Both the position numbers and the translations under genes were made by a program. A stretch of 64,000 nt of DNA, taken from NCBI GenBank assembly GCA_002812745.2, contig NCSJ02000063.1, forward strand, positions 62,001 through 126,000, in the 5' to 3' direction. How positions within the stretch are numbered: the stretch's first letter is position 1; every line of letters starts with the position of its first letter. The notes below the pieces were generated by a model. It searched no databases, was not told the DNA's origin, and worked only from the letters and a program-made list of their open reading frames with translations. The stretch is from Scytalidium lignicola. Its lineage: Eukaryota; Ascomycota; Leotiomycetes. Positions 34,701-45,288 of this stretch are shown here, one piece after another.

Positions 34701-37700
34701 TGAGTGGCTCGGTTACACCTATCTTTTCGTTCGTATGTTACGGTCACCTGGGCTATATAGTGTTGGAGCAGACTACGAGGATGATAGTGCTTTGGAGCAA
34801 AAGCGGGTTGATCTTATACACTCTGCTGCAGCCGTGCTGGAGAAGTCTAGTTTGGTAAAATACGACAAGAAAACAGGCCGACTACAACCAACGGAGCTTG
34901 GGCGCATCGCGTCTCATTACTACATCACACATAGTTCTATGCTCACGTATAACCACCATATCCAACCATCAATCACTCCTATTGAACTTTTTAGAGTTTT
35001 TGCATTGAGCGACGAGTTCAAATATATCCCAGTGCGTCAAGATGAAAAGCTTGAACTAGCTAAGCTAATTGGAAGAGTGCCAATTCCGGTGAAAGAAAGT
35101 ATCGAAGAACCTCATGCTAAGATTAACGTGCTTTTACAAGCATATATATCGCGCCTAAAGCTTGAGGGCTTGGCTTTGATGGCAGATCTAGTCTATGTTA
35201 CTCAATCCGCTGGCCGTATCCTCCGTGCTATATTCGAAATCACGCTCAAAAAGGGATGGTCATCCGTGGCAAAAACTGCATTGGAGCTTTGCAAGATGGC
35301 GGAAAAGCGGATGTGGCCGACCATGACGCCGTTAAGGCAATTCCCAGGTTGCCCAAGAGATGTCGTCCAAAAAGCTGAGAGAATTGATGTAACATGGTCC
35401 AACTATTTCGACTTAGACCCCCCTCGCATGGGCGAGCTTCTCGGACTACCGAAGGCAGGTAAAACTGTATGCAATTTAGTCTCGAAGTTCCCAAGAGTTG
35501 AGGTCCAAGCACAGGTTCAGCCTATGACTAGATCTATGCTTAGAATTGAGCTGACTATCACCCCAAATTTTGAATGGGATGATGAAATACATGGTCTCGC
35601 CGAGACCTTTTGGATTATTGCTGAAGATTGTGACGGAGAAGATATTCTGTTCCATGATCAATTCATCCTTCGGAAGGACTATGCCGAAGCGGAGATGAAT
35701 GAACATATCGTGGACTTTACGGTACCGATAACAGAACCTATGCCTCCAAACTACTTTGTCTCTGTGGTTTCAGATAGGTGGATGCATTCAGATACCAAGC
35801 TTGCTGTGTCTTTCCAGAAGCTTATACTTCCTGAAAAATTCCCACCCCATACTCCACTTTTGGACATGCAACCGACTCCTGTTGCTGCTCTTAAAGTTCA
35901 GGATTTTGTTGCTCTCTATCCAGATTGGGATCGTTTCAATAAATTACAAACGCAAACATTTAATTCTCTCTATTCTACCGACGATAATGTGTTTGTCGGA
36001 GCACCAACAGGGAGCGGAAAGACCGTATGCGCAGAGTTAGCCCTGCTACGTCACTGGTCAAAAGCTGAAGCGGGTCGAGCAGTGTACATCGCACCCTTTC
36101 AAGAGCTTGTGGACTTGAGGTGTGAAGACTGGAAAAAGAAATTCTCTGGCCTTCGAGGAGGGAAAGAAGTTGTCAAGTTGACAGGTGAAACAACTGCTGA
36201 TCTGAAGCTTCTTGAGAGAGGTGATCTTATATTAGCCACACCATCCCAATGGGATGTGCTCTCACGACAATGGCAGCGCCGAAAGAATATCCAGACTATC
36301 CAAGTATTTATTGCCGATGAGTTACATATGCTAGGTGGACAGAGCGGTTTTGTATATGAGATAATTGTGTCTCGTATGCACTTCATTCGCTCTCAAACAC
36401 AACTTCCTCTCCGTATCATTGGCCTGAGCGTGTCACTTTCAAATGCACGAGACATTGGCGAGTGGATCGATGCAAAGAAACACAATATTTACAACTTTAG
36501 TCCTCATAGCCGGCCTGTCCCTCTCGAGCTTCACCTTCAATCGTTCACAATACCTCATTTCCCGTCACTCATGTTGGCAATGGCAAAACCCACCTATTAT
36601 TCTATAGTGCAGATGTCCCCAGACAAGCCGGCCCTTGTTTTTGTCCCGAACAGAAAGCAAACTAGGGCGACAACCCGAGATTTGTTGACAGCATGTCTAG
36701 CAAATGACGATGAGGATCGCTTCTTACATGTCGATGTGGATCAGATTAAACCGCTACTAGAGCGGATCAATGAGGAAGCCCTTGCGGAGGCCATCTCTCA
36801 TGGCATTGGATACTACCATGAAGCTCTTAGCAACAGTGATAAACGCATTGTTAAGCATCTTTATGACAACGGGGCAATTCAAGTTTTGGTTGCTTCTCGT
36901 GATGTCTGTTGGGAATTAGATTGTAAAGCCCATCTGGTCATCGTGATGGGAACGCAATTCTACGAGGGTAGAGAACATCGTTATATCGACTATCCACTTA
37001 GTGAAGTACTGCAGATGTTTGGCAAAGCAACCCGCCCAATGGAAGACAAGATCAGCAAGGGCGTATTAATGGTACCAGCTGTCAAGCGAGATTACTACAA
37101 GAAGTTCTTGAATGAGGCATTACCGATTGAAAGTCATCTCCAAGTGTATCTGCATGATGCCTTTGTCTCGGAGATAAGTACGAAGATGATTGAATCTGCG
37201 GATGACGCCATTAATTGGATAACGTTTACATACTTTTATCGAAGGCTTCTTGCGAATCCGAGCTACTATAGCTTAACAGATACTTCACACGAGGGGCTCA
37301 GTGCCCATTTGTCAGAGCTTGTTGAAACAACTCTGAAGGATCTAGCCGAGTTCAAGATAATTGACCTAGATGAAGATGATGATTCGGTAACCCCTCTTAA
37401 TGCAGCTATGATTGCTGCTTACTACAACATCTCGTATGTCACGATCCAGACATTTTTGTTATCACTTAGTGGGCGAACGAAGTTGAAAGGTATCCTTGAG
37501 ATTGTCACATCGGCAACTGAATTTGAATCAATTCAGATTAGAAGACATGAAGATAACTTGCTGCGGAGGATATACGACAGAGTTCCGGTCAAGATGACCG
37601 ATCCAAGTTTTGACTCGCCTCATTTCAAGACATTTGTACTTCTTCAAGCTCATTTTTCCAGGATGCAGTTACCAATCGACTTAGCTAAAGACCAGGAAGT

Positions 37701-38481
37701 CATATTAACCAAAGTCCTTGGCCTTCTAAGTGCTACCGTTGACGTTCTCTCGTCTGACGGCCACCTCAATGCCATGAATGCAATGGAAATGTCTCAAATG
37801 GTTGTGCAGGCTATGTGGGATCGAGATAGCCCTTTGCTGCAGATTCCGCATTTCACTCCAGATGTTGTTAAAGCTGCGAATGAATTTCGGTATGTGTTTA
37901 TACATGGCTTATGCTCTTCAAATACTAATAGTGATATGTTCTATAGTATTAAGGATATTTTCGAGTTTATGGAAGCTATGGATCCATCAGAGAATCCGAA
38001 CTACGAGGCGCTTATTAAACGACTAGGACTATCGCAAAACCAGTTGGCTCAGGCAGCTAATTTTATCAATACGAAATATCCCAATATTGAACTTGATTTC
38101 GAATTGGAGGATCCAGAAGAGGTCACTGCTGGTGTCCCTGCGTATATCAAAGTGAAGATTACTAGAGATGTAGAGGATGAGGATGAAGCCGGTGATGTGG
38201 ATACGACAGTTCATTCTCCATTTTACCCCACGAAGAAGATGGAAAATTGGTGGCTGGTTGTAGGTGAAGAGAAGTCCAAGACGTTACTGGCGGTCAAACG
38301 CATCACTATTGGAAGATCACTGAGCATAAGACTCGAATATACGGTTCCAACACCTGGAGAGCATGAATTAAAGTTGTTCTTGATGAGCGATAGCTATGTG
38401 GGTGTGGATCAGGATCCTAGCTTCACTGTTTCAGTCGCAGAAGGTATGGATGAGGATGAGGAGGAGGAAGCCAATGAGTAA
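31750..38481 (+). CDS. BRR2: Brr2, U5 snRNP RNA helicase (SNRNP200)
   Basis: Intronless frame of 2243 residues, close to the yeast (2163) and human (2136) proteins. The N-terminal region (1-450) is charged and acidic with a PWI-like segment. The first Ski2-like cassette has motif I APTGSGKTNVGM at about 567, the DEIH box at 680 (IIIDEIHLLHDD), GLSATLPNYRD, VLVCTATLAWGVNLPAH and QMLGRAGRP, then winged-helix and Sec63 units. The second cassette keeps APTGSGKTVCAE at 1418 and DELH at 1523, but motif III is GLSVSLSNARD, motif V VLVASRDVCWELDCKAH and motif VI QMFGKATRP. That pattern fits a regulatory pseudo-helicase, as known for Brr2. Brr2 unwinds U4/U6 to activate the spliceosome. It is unusual among its neighbours in lacking introns over 6.7 kb. 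Confidence 0.97.
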   Translation: MADQQRDVSQYKYSAMSNLVLQADRRFVTRRNDEVTGDPESLAGRLSIRDMGSRVARDDAPKQKKKASGLPDIERGNLREGEDVLEREQRKRKRGEPAQLRGTGILSAADALVEGIRYRPRTSATRATYDLILTTVASSLGDVPHEFVRSAADAVLEYLKDEDMKDFDKKKEIDDLLGSTMSAKQFNEIVNLGKKITDYDAQDEDEVMGDGENDLENGAEIDDRQGVAVVFDDESEGEDGGDMVNEIRDESSEDEAEDGVDNPEDEMIATAGGAGEDRDEGSQEVPEDEELILDAMPGRKPEASEEKNFIPAREIDAYWLQRQIGLIYSDPHIQQVKTQQALQILSGGSDEENGEEKPLREIENELMELFDYEHHELVQKLVSNRDKVVWLTRLARAEDSEARGVIEREIASEGLRWILDELAGGVQTGLDSKKRKLEIKMDIDVPASFANGATKAEAKQDGGLVGGLQPRKVINLENLVFEQGNHLMTNPKVKLPEGSTKRTFKGYEEIHVPAPKKRNEPGDRDIPVTEMPEWARVPFSSATKLNKIQSKCFPQAFNDDGNMLICAPTGSGKTNVGMLTILREIGKNRNPETGEINLDAFKIVYIAPLKALVQEQVGNFGARLKPYGIQVSELTGDRQLTKQQIADTQIIVTTPEKWDVITRKATDLSYTNLVRLIIIDEIHLLHDDRGPVLESIVSRTIRKMEQTGDPVRLIGLSATLPNYRDVASFLRVDPLKGMFHFDGSYRPCPLRQEFIGITEKKAIKQLKTMNDVTYTKVLEHVGTNRNQMIIFVHSRKETFKTARYIRDKALEMETIGQILRSDAGSREALNTEAEAVNDRELKDLLPYGFGIHHAGMSRPDRTSVEDLFNDGLIQVLVCTATLAWGVNLPAHTVIIKGTQVYSPEKGSWVELSPQDVLQMLGRAGRPQYDTYGEGIIITTQTEMQYYLSLLNQQLPIESQFISRLADNLNAEIVLGNVRSRDEGVEWLGYTYLFVRMLRSPGLYSVGADYEDDSALEQKRVDLIHSAAAVLEKSSLVKYDKKTGRLQPTELGRIASHYYITHSSMLTYNHHIQPSITPIELFRVFALSDEFKYIPVRQDEKLELAKLIGRVPIPVKESIEEPHAKINVLLQAYISRLKLEGLALMADLVYVTQSAGRILRAIFEITLKKGWSSVAKTALELCKMAEKRMWPTMTPLRQFPGCPRDVVQKAERIDVTWSNYFDLDPPRMGELLGLPKAGKTVCNLVSKFPRVEVQAQVQPMTRSMLRIELTITPNFEWDDEIHGLAETFWIIAEDCDGEDILFHDQFILRKDYAEAEMNEHIVDFTVPITEPMPPNYFVSVVSDRWMHSDTKLAVSFQKLILPEKFPPHTPLLDMQPTPVAALKVQDFVALYPDWDRFNKLQTQTFNSLYSTDDNVFVGAPTGSGKTVCAELALLRHWSKAEAGRAVYIAPFQELVDLRCEDWKKKFSGLRGGKEVVKLTGETTADLKLLERGDLILATPSQWDVLSRQWQRRKNIQTIQVFIADELHMLGGQSGFVYEIIVSRMHFIRSQTQLPLRIIGLSVSLSNARDIGEWIDAKKHNIYNFSPHSRPVPLELHLQSFTIPHFPSLMLAMAKPTYYSIVQMSPDKPALVFVPNRKQTRATTRDLLTACLANDDEDRFLHVDVDQIKPLLERINEEALAEAISHGIGYYHEALSNSDKRIVKHLYDNGAIQVLVASRDVCWELDCKAHLVIVMGTQFYEGREHRYIDYPLSEVLQMFGKATRPMEDKISKGVLMVPAVKRDYYKKFLNEALPIESHLQVYLHDAFVSEISTKMIESADDAINWITFTYFYRRLLANPSYYSLTDTSHEGLSAHLSELVETTLKDLAEFKIIDLDEDDDSVTPLNAAMIAAYYNISYVTIQTFLLSLSGRTKLKGILEIVTSATEFESIQIRRHEDNLLRRIYDRVPVKMTDPSFDSPHFKTFVLLQAHFSRMQLPIDLAKDQEVILTKVLGLLSATVDVLSSDGHLNAMNAMEMSQMVVQAMWDRDSPLLQIPHFTPDVVKAANEFRYVFIHGLCSSNTNSDMFYSIKDIFEFMEAMDPSENPNYEALIKRLGLSQNQLAQAANFINTKYPNIELDFELEDPEEVTAGVPAYIKVKITRDVEDEDEAGDVDTTVHSPFYPTKKMENWWLVVGEEKSKTLLAVKRITIGRSLSIRLEYTVPTPGEHELKLFLMSDSYVGVDQDPSFTVSVAEGMDEDEEEEANE

Positions 38482-39199
38482 GGTTTTGTCATCGCTATCC
38501 CCTGAGAAGCACAACCTGTTGTATAATAGTTCCGGAATACAGGACACGATATATATGGCAAAGCATTTCTGTTTTTTCCACATTGCTTCGGAGACACAGG
38601 GGCTTGCAACATTCGACTGCTCTCCCCTTGTTTACCACCTCGTCTTGATCGTGGTTAGTGTGAACGGCTGTCATCTCATACGCGTGGACCCAAGCGATAG
38701 AGAATAAGTGACGCAGCTGATGTTGGTGGTCGGCATAGTGAAGCTCTGGAGGAGTGACCAAAATGTCAGCCGAAGCACCCACCTTTCCTCCCTCTTCTTT
38801 AATTCTTTTCCCATATTTCACTTGTCTATTTTTTGCGGGATTTTGATGTTAGGCCAATTACTAGTGGGTTTCCATGTTCCTATTGTCATTTATTCGTCAA
38901 ACGCGTACTAGCTTGATAACAATAGGAGCAGCCATTTTCGTCATTGGAATCTCTCACGTGACCAGCTCCTCCCTTCTCGACCAACGCCCGGCCTCAAGGC
39001 TCAAGCGAGATACAGCATTTCTATTCGATTTTCTATTTCATCACGTCAAAAGAGCGTTCATCAATACATCGCCATCAACCTGTGCGCACGCGAGGTGAAG
39101 ACTAGTAGCATTCATTGAAGCTCTTTCTGACGCGTTCGACGGCATCCGCCCTACTTGAACCTGCTAATTTCACCCTCGTGTGGGTTTCGCGACTTCACA
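38482..39199. other. Intergenic region BRR2 to PWWP gene
   Basis: About 720 bp with no convincing coding frame. The first part is BRR2 3' UTR. The second holds the promoter of the PWWP gene, including a TCACGTGA palindrome at 38954-38961 and a pyrimidine-rich stretch near 38970-39000. Confidence 0.5.
38954..38961. promoter_or_regulatory. TCACGTGA E-box palindrome
   Basis: An exact 8-bp palindrome with a CACGTG core, the site type bound by Cbf1/Pho4-like bHLH factors, 239 bp before the PWWP gene start. Functional role is inferred. Confidence 0.35.
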
Positions 39200-41212
39200 A
39201 TGTCAGACAAGACCAGTCAACAAGCTGCTGCTCCGACTCCCTCTACAGACGCCATGGACACTGAACCCGTTAAAGCTGAAGATCACGCACCAAACACGAA
39301 TGGCGACAGCAATGGAGTGCCGTCAAGCCCTGTCGCGAATGAAGTCGCGCCTGGGGATGCGCAAAATGAAGGTATGAAGTGGTATCCTTTTGCAGAATTT
39401 ACAATATTTTCGATATTTTACTGACATTCTACCGCGTACAGATGAGGATCAATCATCGCCAGAGGACACCGAGCAAAAATCTGCCCCAACAGACGAAGAC
39501 AAGGAAGCCGGAACTGGTAAAGATGAATCTGCCGGTCAATCAGAGAACAATGCAGCCACTGAGACACCAGCAAGTAAATCTAAAGCTCGCCGCAAATCAG
39601 GAGTTTCAGAGCATAAGAATAAGAAGTTGAACAAAAAGGCCTCTAAGGCAAAGCTAACCCACACTGATGCTAAACCCGGCGATTATTTCCTTGCGAGATT
39701 GAAGGGCTATCCTCCCTGGCCTGCGATTATCTGCGATGAGGCAATGCTCCCCACCAGCTTACTGAAGACACGACCGGTTACTGCGGCACGCGCCGATGGA
39801 ACTTATCGTGATGACTACAAAGATGATGGTACAAAGGTCAAGGATAGGACATTCCCTGTGATGTATTTGTTTACCAACGAGTTGTAAGTGGTACTTACTT
39901 CGTTTTATAAGAAAGGAACTAATTACTGAGTTGAAGTGGTTGGATTCCAAACCATGATTTAATTGATGTCGATCTTGACACTATTGGTGATGTTCCAGCT
40001 ACTATGCGGAAGGATCTCTTAGCCGCGCATAAACTAGCTGCGGAAAAGCACGATTTGAACTATTTTAAGGAGTTGTTGAAAAATTTTGAAGAACAACGCC
40101 AAGCCGAGTTAGAAGCAAAAGAAGCCGCAAAGGCAGCGAAGAAGTCCAGTAAAGCCAAACGAAAGAGCAAGGCCGGGGGAGACGGTGAAGGTGAAGAGGA
40201 TGTTGAGATGCCAGATGCACCAGCAGAGCCTGATTCGGATGGCGCAGATGAGGATGGCAAGAAAACCAAAAACAAGAAACGTAAAGCTGACGAAGATCCT
40301 AATGTGAGTTTTTCTATCTAGATATGTTATATAGGGATGCTAATAAAAACCAGACTCCGCAGAGAAGTGATTCAGTCAAAAAGCCAAAAACAACAATCAA
40401 ACTGAATACACCAAAGAGTACCAACGGCGTTGCTACCCCCAAATCGTCGAAAGATACTGCCAAAGCAACAAAGCCAAAGCCGAAAAAATCTGCTACAAAG
40501 GCTAAGGAAGTTATCGAGCCAGTAGTTCCAAAGGAACCAGAACTTACTGCTGAGGAGAAACGTTTAAAGAAAGAGGTATTTAATCTTAAGTTTTATTAGA
40601 AAACTGTACTGATAGCGTGTAGAAAGAAATTCTGTTCCTACGACACAAGCTTCAGAAAGGCCTATTGACCCGAGACCAGGAACCAAAAGAGGAGGAAATG
40701 AAGCAGATGTCTGAATTTGTCACTAAACTTGAAGGTTATGCGGATCTCGAGGTCAGCATAATTCGTGTCACAAAGATCAACAAGGTCCTCAAAGCAATCT
40801 TGAAATTGAACCATATTCCCAAAGAAGAGGAATTTCAATTTAAGACGAGATCTCAGACTCTGCTTGACAAGTGGAATAAACTCCTGGCTAGTGATCAGGA
40901 TACTCCAGCCCCTGCTCCCCCAACGACCAACGGCGATGACAATGCAAAGTCTGAAAATGAGAAAGTCTCCATCACAACTGCTAATGGAACGAAGGGGGCA
41001 TCCACAGAAACAGAGGAGAAGGTCGAAGGGAAGGATGTCGCCGAGGTGAATGCCAGTGAGAAGCCTACCGTTGATGAGCCAGCGACCGAGGAAGCTGCAA
41101 AGGTCTGTTGATAATTAAAATCCTTATCTTACCTATTCTACGCGAGAATGAATACTAACAGGAGTAGGACGAGCCCGCTGCAGAGTCTGCTGCTGTAGAA
41201 TCGACTGCCTGA
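39200..41212 (+). CDS. PWWP-domain chromatin protein with a C-terminal IBD/TFIIS-N-like helical domain
   Basis: 575 residues in six exons: 39200-39371, 39442-39883, 39937-40303, 40354-40575, 40623-41102 and 41168-41212. The N-terminus is disordered and acidic, then Lys-rich. The PWWP domain (about 125-220) has GDYFLARLKGYPPWPAIICD, with P-P-W-P as the aromatic-cage signature, and continues after intron 2 with GWIPNHDLIDVD. A Lys/Glu-rich linker (KAAKKSSKAKRKSK) follows. The C-terminal helices (KEILFLRHKLQKGLL ... LEVSIIRVTKINKVLKAILK) resemble the LEDGF integrase-binding / TFIIS N-terminal bundle. PWWP domains read methylated histone H3 (usually K36). The combination is like HDGF/LEDGF or the NuA3-associated Pdp3 type; orthology to a named yeast protein is not clear. 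Confidence 0.85.
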
Positions 41213-41915
41213 TTCACTAGGCGTTGATGTATATGTCTTGGAATTGGCATGTTCTACTTCAATTTTTCAGCAATCTTTCATCAGACGAATTGCTCTAGGC
41301 CTCAAATGGATGGCCATGCTCTATGATTTTGTTTTACCTGCTGGCATGCGCCAATCTATGGTAATTCTGTGATCGCCGACTTGTAGGCAATTCCTACATC
41401 TGCTTTGTGATACTGCTCTGCACTTTTGTACAACACGGGAAATATCCAGGAACTCTATTCCTAAAGGAAGGAAGACAGCACGTTAATGATCTGCATCTGT
41501 ATAAATTTCTCTTTTCTAAAATTGATATCGGTCCGGAATGGGAAGGGTAAATCTGATGGGTGAGACTTGGGGCAATTTCTTTGGAAGCACGCTCACTACC
41601 AAAGTTAGCAGTATGGAATTTAAGCTTGGCAATCAAAATAATCAAAATTGGACCGTACCTTCATTAATAAAGCGTTTTGCTAGTATCTAGATCTAGAATA
41701 CGCATGTTGTACGGTAGAACAGGGCGGTAATTTGTCAGTTTGTGTCATAGTGAACAGCCGTGCCTAAGGAATCAGTGGCTGGGTTCCAGAGATTGCCTTA
41801 CCGCCTTCCTGATATAGTTGAATCGATACAAAATGCCGATTTCCTCTATTGTCAATTTATTTCGGCAGCAGATAAAACTCCACCAACAACAATTTCCTTC
41901 TGGAGCATATAAGGA
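41213..41915. other. Intergenic region PWWP gene to RCL1
   Basis: About 700 bp with no supported gene. Contains the 3' UTR of the PWWP gene and, near its right end, a short pyrimidine/AC-rich leader before the RCL1 start. Confidence 0.5.
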
Positions 41916-43262
41916 ATGGCAGCCCCGGCACCGGAATACCTCCGGTTCACCTCTCATCGCTCGCTCACACACCGTCTTGTCCTCTCTACCCTAACCGGAC
42001 GGTCAATCCATATAAAAGGCATTCGGAGTTCCTCCCCAACAGCACCAGGTCTTGCGCCGCACGAAATCTCCTTCCTTCGACTCCTGGAATCCATCACCAA
42101 TGGCTCCTCATTTCAAATCTCGTATACAGGTAAAAATTATCTCCTATTACACTTGCGCTCCATCGGTTTTAAATATTGTATGCTAAACTTTTTCTGTAGG
42201 AACTTCATTAACTTACTCCCCGGGCCTTTTAACTGGATGTGCGCCAGGTCTGGGCGTCTCTGGAGATGTTATAAAGCATAATCTACCTGTCACAAATACC
42301 AGAGGAATAAGCTATTTCCTCCTCCCTCTATGTATTCTCGCGCCGTTCTCAAAGGCACCAGTAAATGTGCGATTTGAAGGCCCTGGTGTAATTACAAGCG
42401 CATCAACAATGGGGGATATATCAGTTGACAGCGTGCGGACTGCGATCTTACCTTTATACGAACTCTTCGGTATCACAACAGAGAAGCTCGAGTTAAGAGT
42501 TTTACAGCGCTCATGCTCAGGCCCAGAAGGCAAAGGTGGAGGAGGGGTTGTTGAGTTGCGATTTGGAAGCCAGGTATGCTGACAATCCTTACTTCGGATG
42601 CTATTATCATCTACTGACGAGNTTTTTAGGTACGACTACCAAAAACTCTCCATCTCAATCGCAGTCCACAGAGGATCAGACGTATAAGAGGAGTTGCTTA
42701 TAGCACGGGGGTATCAGCTAGTAATAACCAAAGGATGATATATAGCGCAAGAGGCGTTCTAAATCCATTTGTATCGGACATAAACATCGCTTCTCAGTAC
42801 GATGCTGCGCCTTTAGTTGCAGGATTGGATAAGGCAAATCTGAGTATGAAGAAGAGGCTGGGTATAGGATTTGGGCTGTCATTGATTGCAGAAAGTGCCT
42901 CCCATGGTGTCTTATACAGTGCAGATGTCGTCTCGCCGAGTGAAGGAGGCGTGGCCTCGGAGGATTTAGGGAAGCAATGTGCCTATCAATTACTTGAGGT
43001 GATCTCTCGGGGAGGCTGTGTGCCCCTCCCAGCCGTACCAACTATTCTCACCTTAATGGCCATGGGTAGTGAAGATGTTGGCCGTGTACGATTAGGAAGA
43101 GACGTTATAGGGACCGAGGAGGTTATTGAGCTAGGAAGAGATTTGAAGAAATTCGGATGTAATGCTTGGGGATTAAGAGACACAGACGATGATGACAGCG
43201 GGGATGTTATTGTTGCTGTGAAGGGAAGTGGGGTAGGAAATGTCGGTAGGAAAATAGCATAA
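41916..43262 (+). CDS. RCL1: Rcl1, RNA 3'-phosphate cyclase-like SSU processome protein
   Basis: 406 residues in three exons: 41916-42129, 42200-42573 and 42630-43262. The RNA 3'-terminal phosphate cyclase fold is evident from RSLTHRLVLSTLTGR, GIRSSSPTAPGLAPHEISFL, TYSPGLLTGCAPGLGVSGDV, the FEGPGVITSASTMGDISVDS block and the C-terminal LGIGFGLSLIAESASHG and GGCVPLPAVPTILTLMAMG segments. Rcl1 lacks the cyclase active His of RtcA and instead works in pre-18S rRNA cleavage with Bms1 in the nucleolus. An N at 42622 in intron 2, before five Ts of the polypyrimidine tract, has no coding effect. The gene is convergent with the DUF1746 gene with 110 bp between stops. Confidence 0.95.
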
Positions 43263-43372
43263 TTTGGGAATCATAATGCATATATGAAGGTATGTCAGTA
43301 CTGAATGCGGTTATTTTGCATCTGTCTAGTGAAACCCGAACGCCTAAGAGTATTGTACACATTAAGGAGTCA

Positions 43373-44542
43373 TCACGCAGACAGCGATTCCAAACCACGT
43401 TGCACCCGTCGACCAGCGGCATTAAGTCGCCTATGCCTAGACGCTGTCTCTATCTCATCTCTGACTCTTTGCAGACTGGAACCCGAGGATCCCCATTGAG
43501 TTCGGAGGGTATGCAAGACATGGAAGTCTCCTATAACAGAAGTGCCAGAGTAAAACACATCCAAAGGATTCTCATCGTCGTCGTTATTGTCTCGTTGCTC
43601 ATCTAGAAGTTGCCGACGCTCCTCATCCCTCTCAACAGAAGCGGCTTCGTTAGCAGGGGACGATGGACTTGCCGCCGTTGACAAGTTTTGCATATCAATT
43701 TCCCCGTTACTTGTAACTACCGCATCACGTAAGACTCCCCGTTCTTCAGCGTCATGATTCTGAGATGACGCCAAATCTGCCCGTGACAAAGCCGCCAAAC
43801 CGGCATTCGCTGATGCACTAGGCATCAAAGCCAGAGTAAGTCTCTGTCTTTCCACATGCACGGCAAGCATAAAACACTGCAGCGCCACAACCAAGAGATC
43901 CATCATGATCAAGTGCAACTTGGATGTTGGCCCCTTTTGCCCAATAAGGTCGATAATGATCCCGCCGTGTAAGTAGCCTCTCATAGCTTCGCCCGCTTCC
44001 GGTCGGCGCGTAAAGAGGTGAAGCAAAATGCAGATGGCATTCGATCCGAATAGGGCCTCAAGGAACGAGGCTTTTCCGGGTATCTTGGTGATGTATTGAG
44101 GCTTAGGGGTCAGGAATAGGAATTGGCAGATTGAGCGGATGAAGAGCCGAAAGAAGGAGCAGCTAAACCCCGTGGTAATTATTGGTTAGCTCGTGTATTC
44201 ATTACTTGGTGATATTCTCGAAAAGAAGCAGTGCGGGGGAAAGAGGGGGATTTACTCAAGGTAGTATAGAATGCATAACTCCACGTAGATCAGTATATCA
44301 AGGTTCCACATGAGCGAGGTGATGAACTCATATTTCTTCTTGGTATGCGCGATTGCGCGTTGCTGAGCGCGTGTCTGCGTCGGTGTCGCTATCCTAGCAT
44401 TTGCATCTCGTTGAGATGGCTCTGTACTTGAGGCTGATATAGCTGGGTTGGGAGTGGTCGAGTCTCTCGAGTCTCCTGCTTCGTGCTGGGGATTAGGCAG
44501 GTCCGGCGCTGCTGCTGGGGTTGGCGCAGAGTCATTGTTCAT
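43373..44542 (-). CDS. DUF1746 membrane protein, Dsc4-type
   Basis: 358 residues in two exons: 44542-44256 and 44162-43373, intron 93 nt. The N-terminus is a disordered Pro/Ser/Thr-rich tail. Hydrophobic segments follow (about 70-95, SLMWNLDILIYVELCILYYL; and FLEALFGSNAICILLHLF; and LIMMDLLVVALQCFMLAVHV), separated by short loops. The C-terminal about 140 residues are soluble, with an acidic run QLLDEQRDNNDDDENPLDVF. This is the DUF1746 family. I recall from the literature that it includes fission yeast Dsc4, a subunit of the Golgi Dsc ubiquitin ligase that cleaves SREBP, but I cannot confirm the match. NPL4 in this window acts with Cdc48, and the Dsc complex also uses Cdc48. Confidence 0.8.
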
Positions 44543-45288
44543 AGTTTTGTAAAGTCATTGGTAGTTCGTGGGCATAAGTGAGAGTAATGCAGAAACGGAG
44601 GTTCACATAGTTTGGGATGAAATGTGAAAACGCTGTGGGCGGCACATTGAGCAGCGCTTTCAAGGACGTGACCACTTCACGAGTTGGCTGAAGCTCAAGG
44701 ACTCGAAGCTGATAAAGTAACCCACCCATTCCGCCGATACTTAGTAATCAATACGGCATCATGTGACCCCAATAGTTCTTGTAGCAAATAATTCACTATT
44801 TAATCAGATCATAATTGTGAATAGACATTCTTTAGTAATATTCAAACATAATCATTTAGGCCATGCTTGTATGCACGCAAATTTGATAGAGTCTACTTTT
44901 ATCTGCCCAACATCCCTTCTTGAGAATTCGTAAAAAATATAGTATTTAAACTAGTTATATAAACTACCACTTCCCCCCTCAACTATAAAGACTAATTTAT
45001 ATCTCAATGGGTATTTAAAATATGACCTGACCTATATCCACGTGGAATTTGTGGTATCGTTTTAATAATACTGCGTATATATGTTCGCTTTGATATCTGT
45101 TCAAGCTTCGCATTTGTGCCTTCCAATTAGCCGCGAAACCGATTGTGTTCGAAGGAAGAATGATATTATCGAAGGCCTATTTCATCTTCAAATTCGGACT
45201 AGGTTCTCATGGATTTTCGAGAGAACTATTAATATCATCATAGTGAATTATTTCTAACTATGTAGTCATGCCAACATGCTCTTAGATC
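44543..45288. other. AT-rich intergenic region
   Basis: About 750 bp, very AT-rich between about 44760 and 45110. It separates the start of the DUF1746 gene from the stop of PPE1. No coding frame or structured repeat is visible. Confidence 0.5.
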
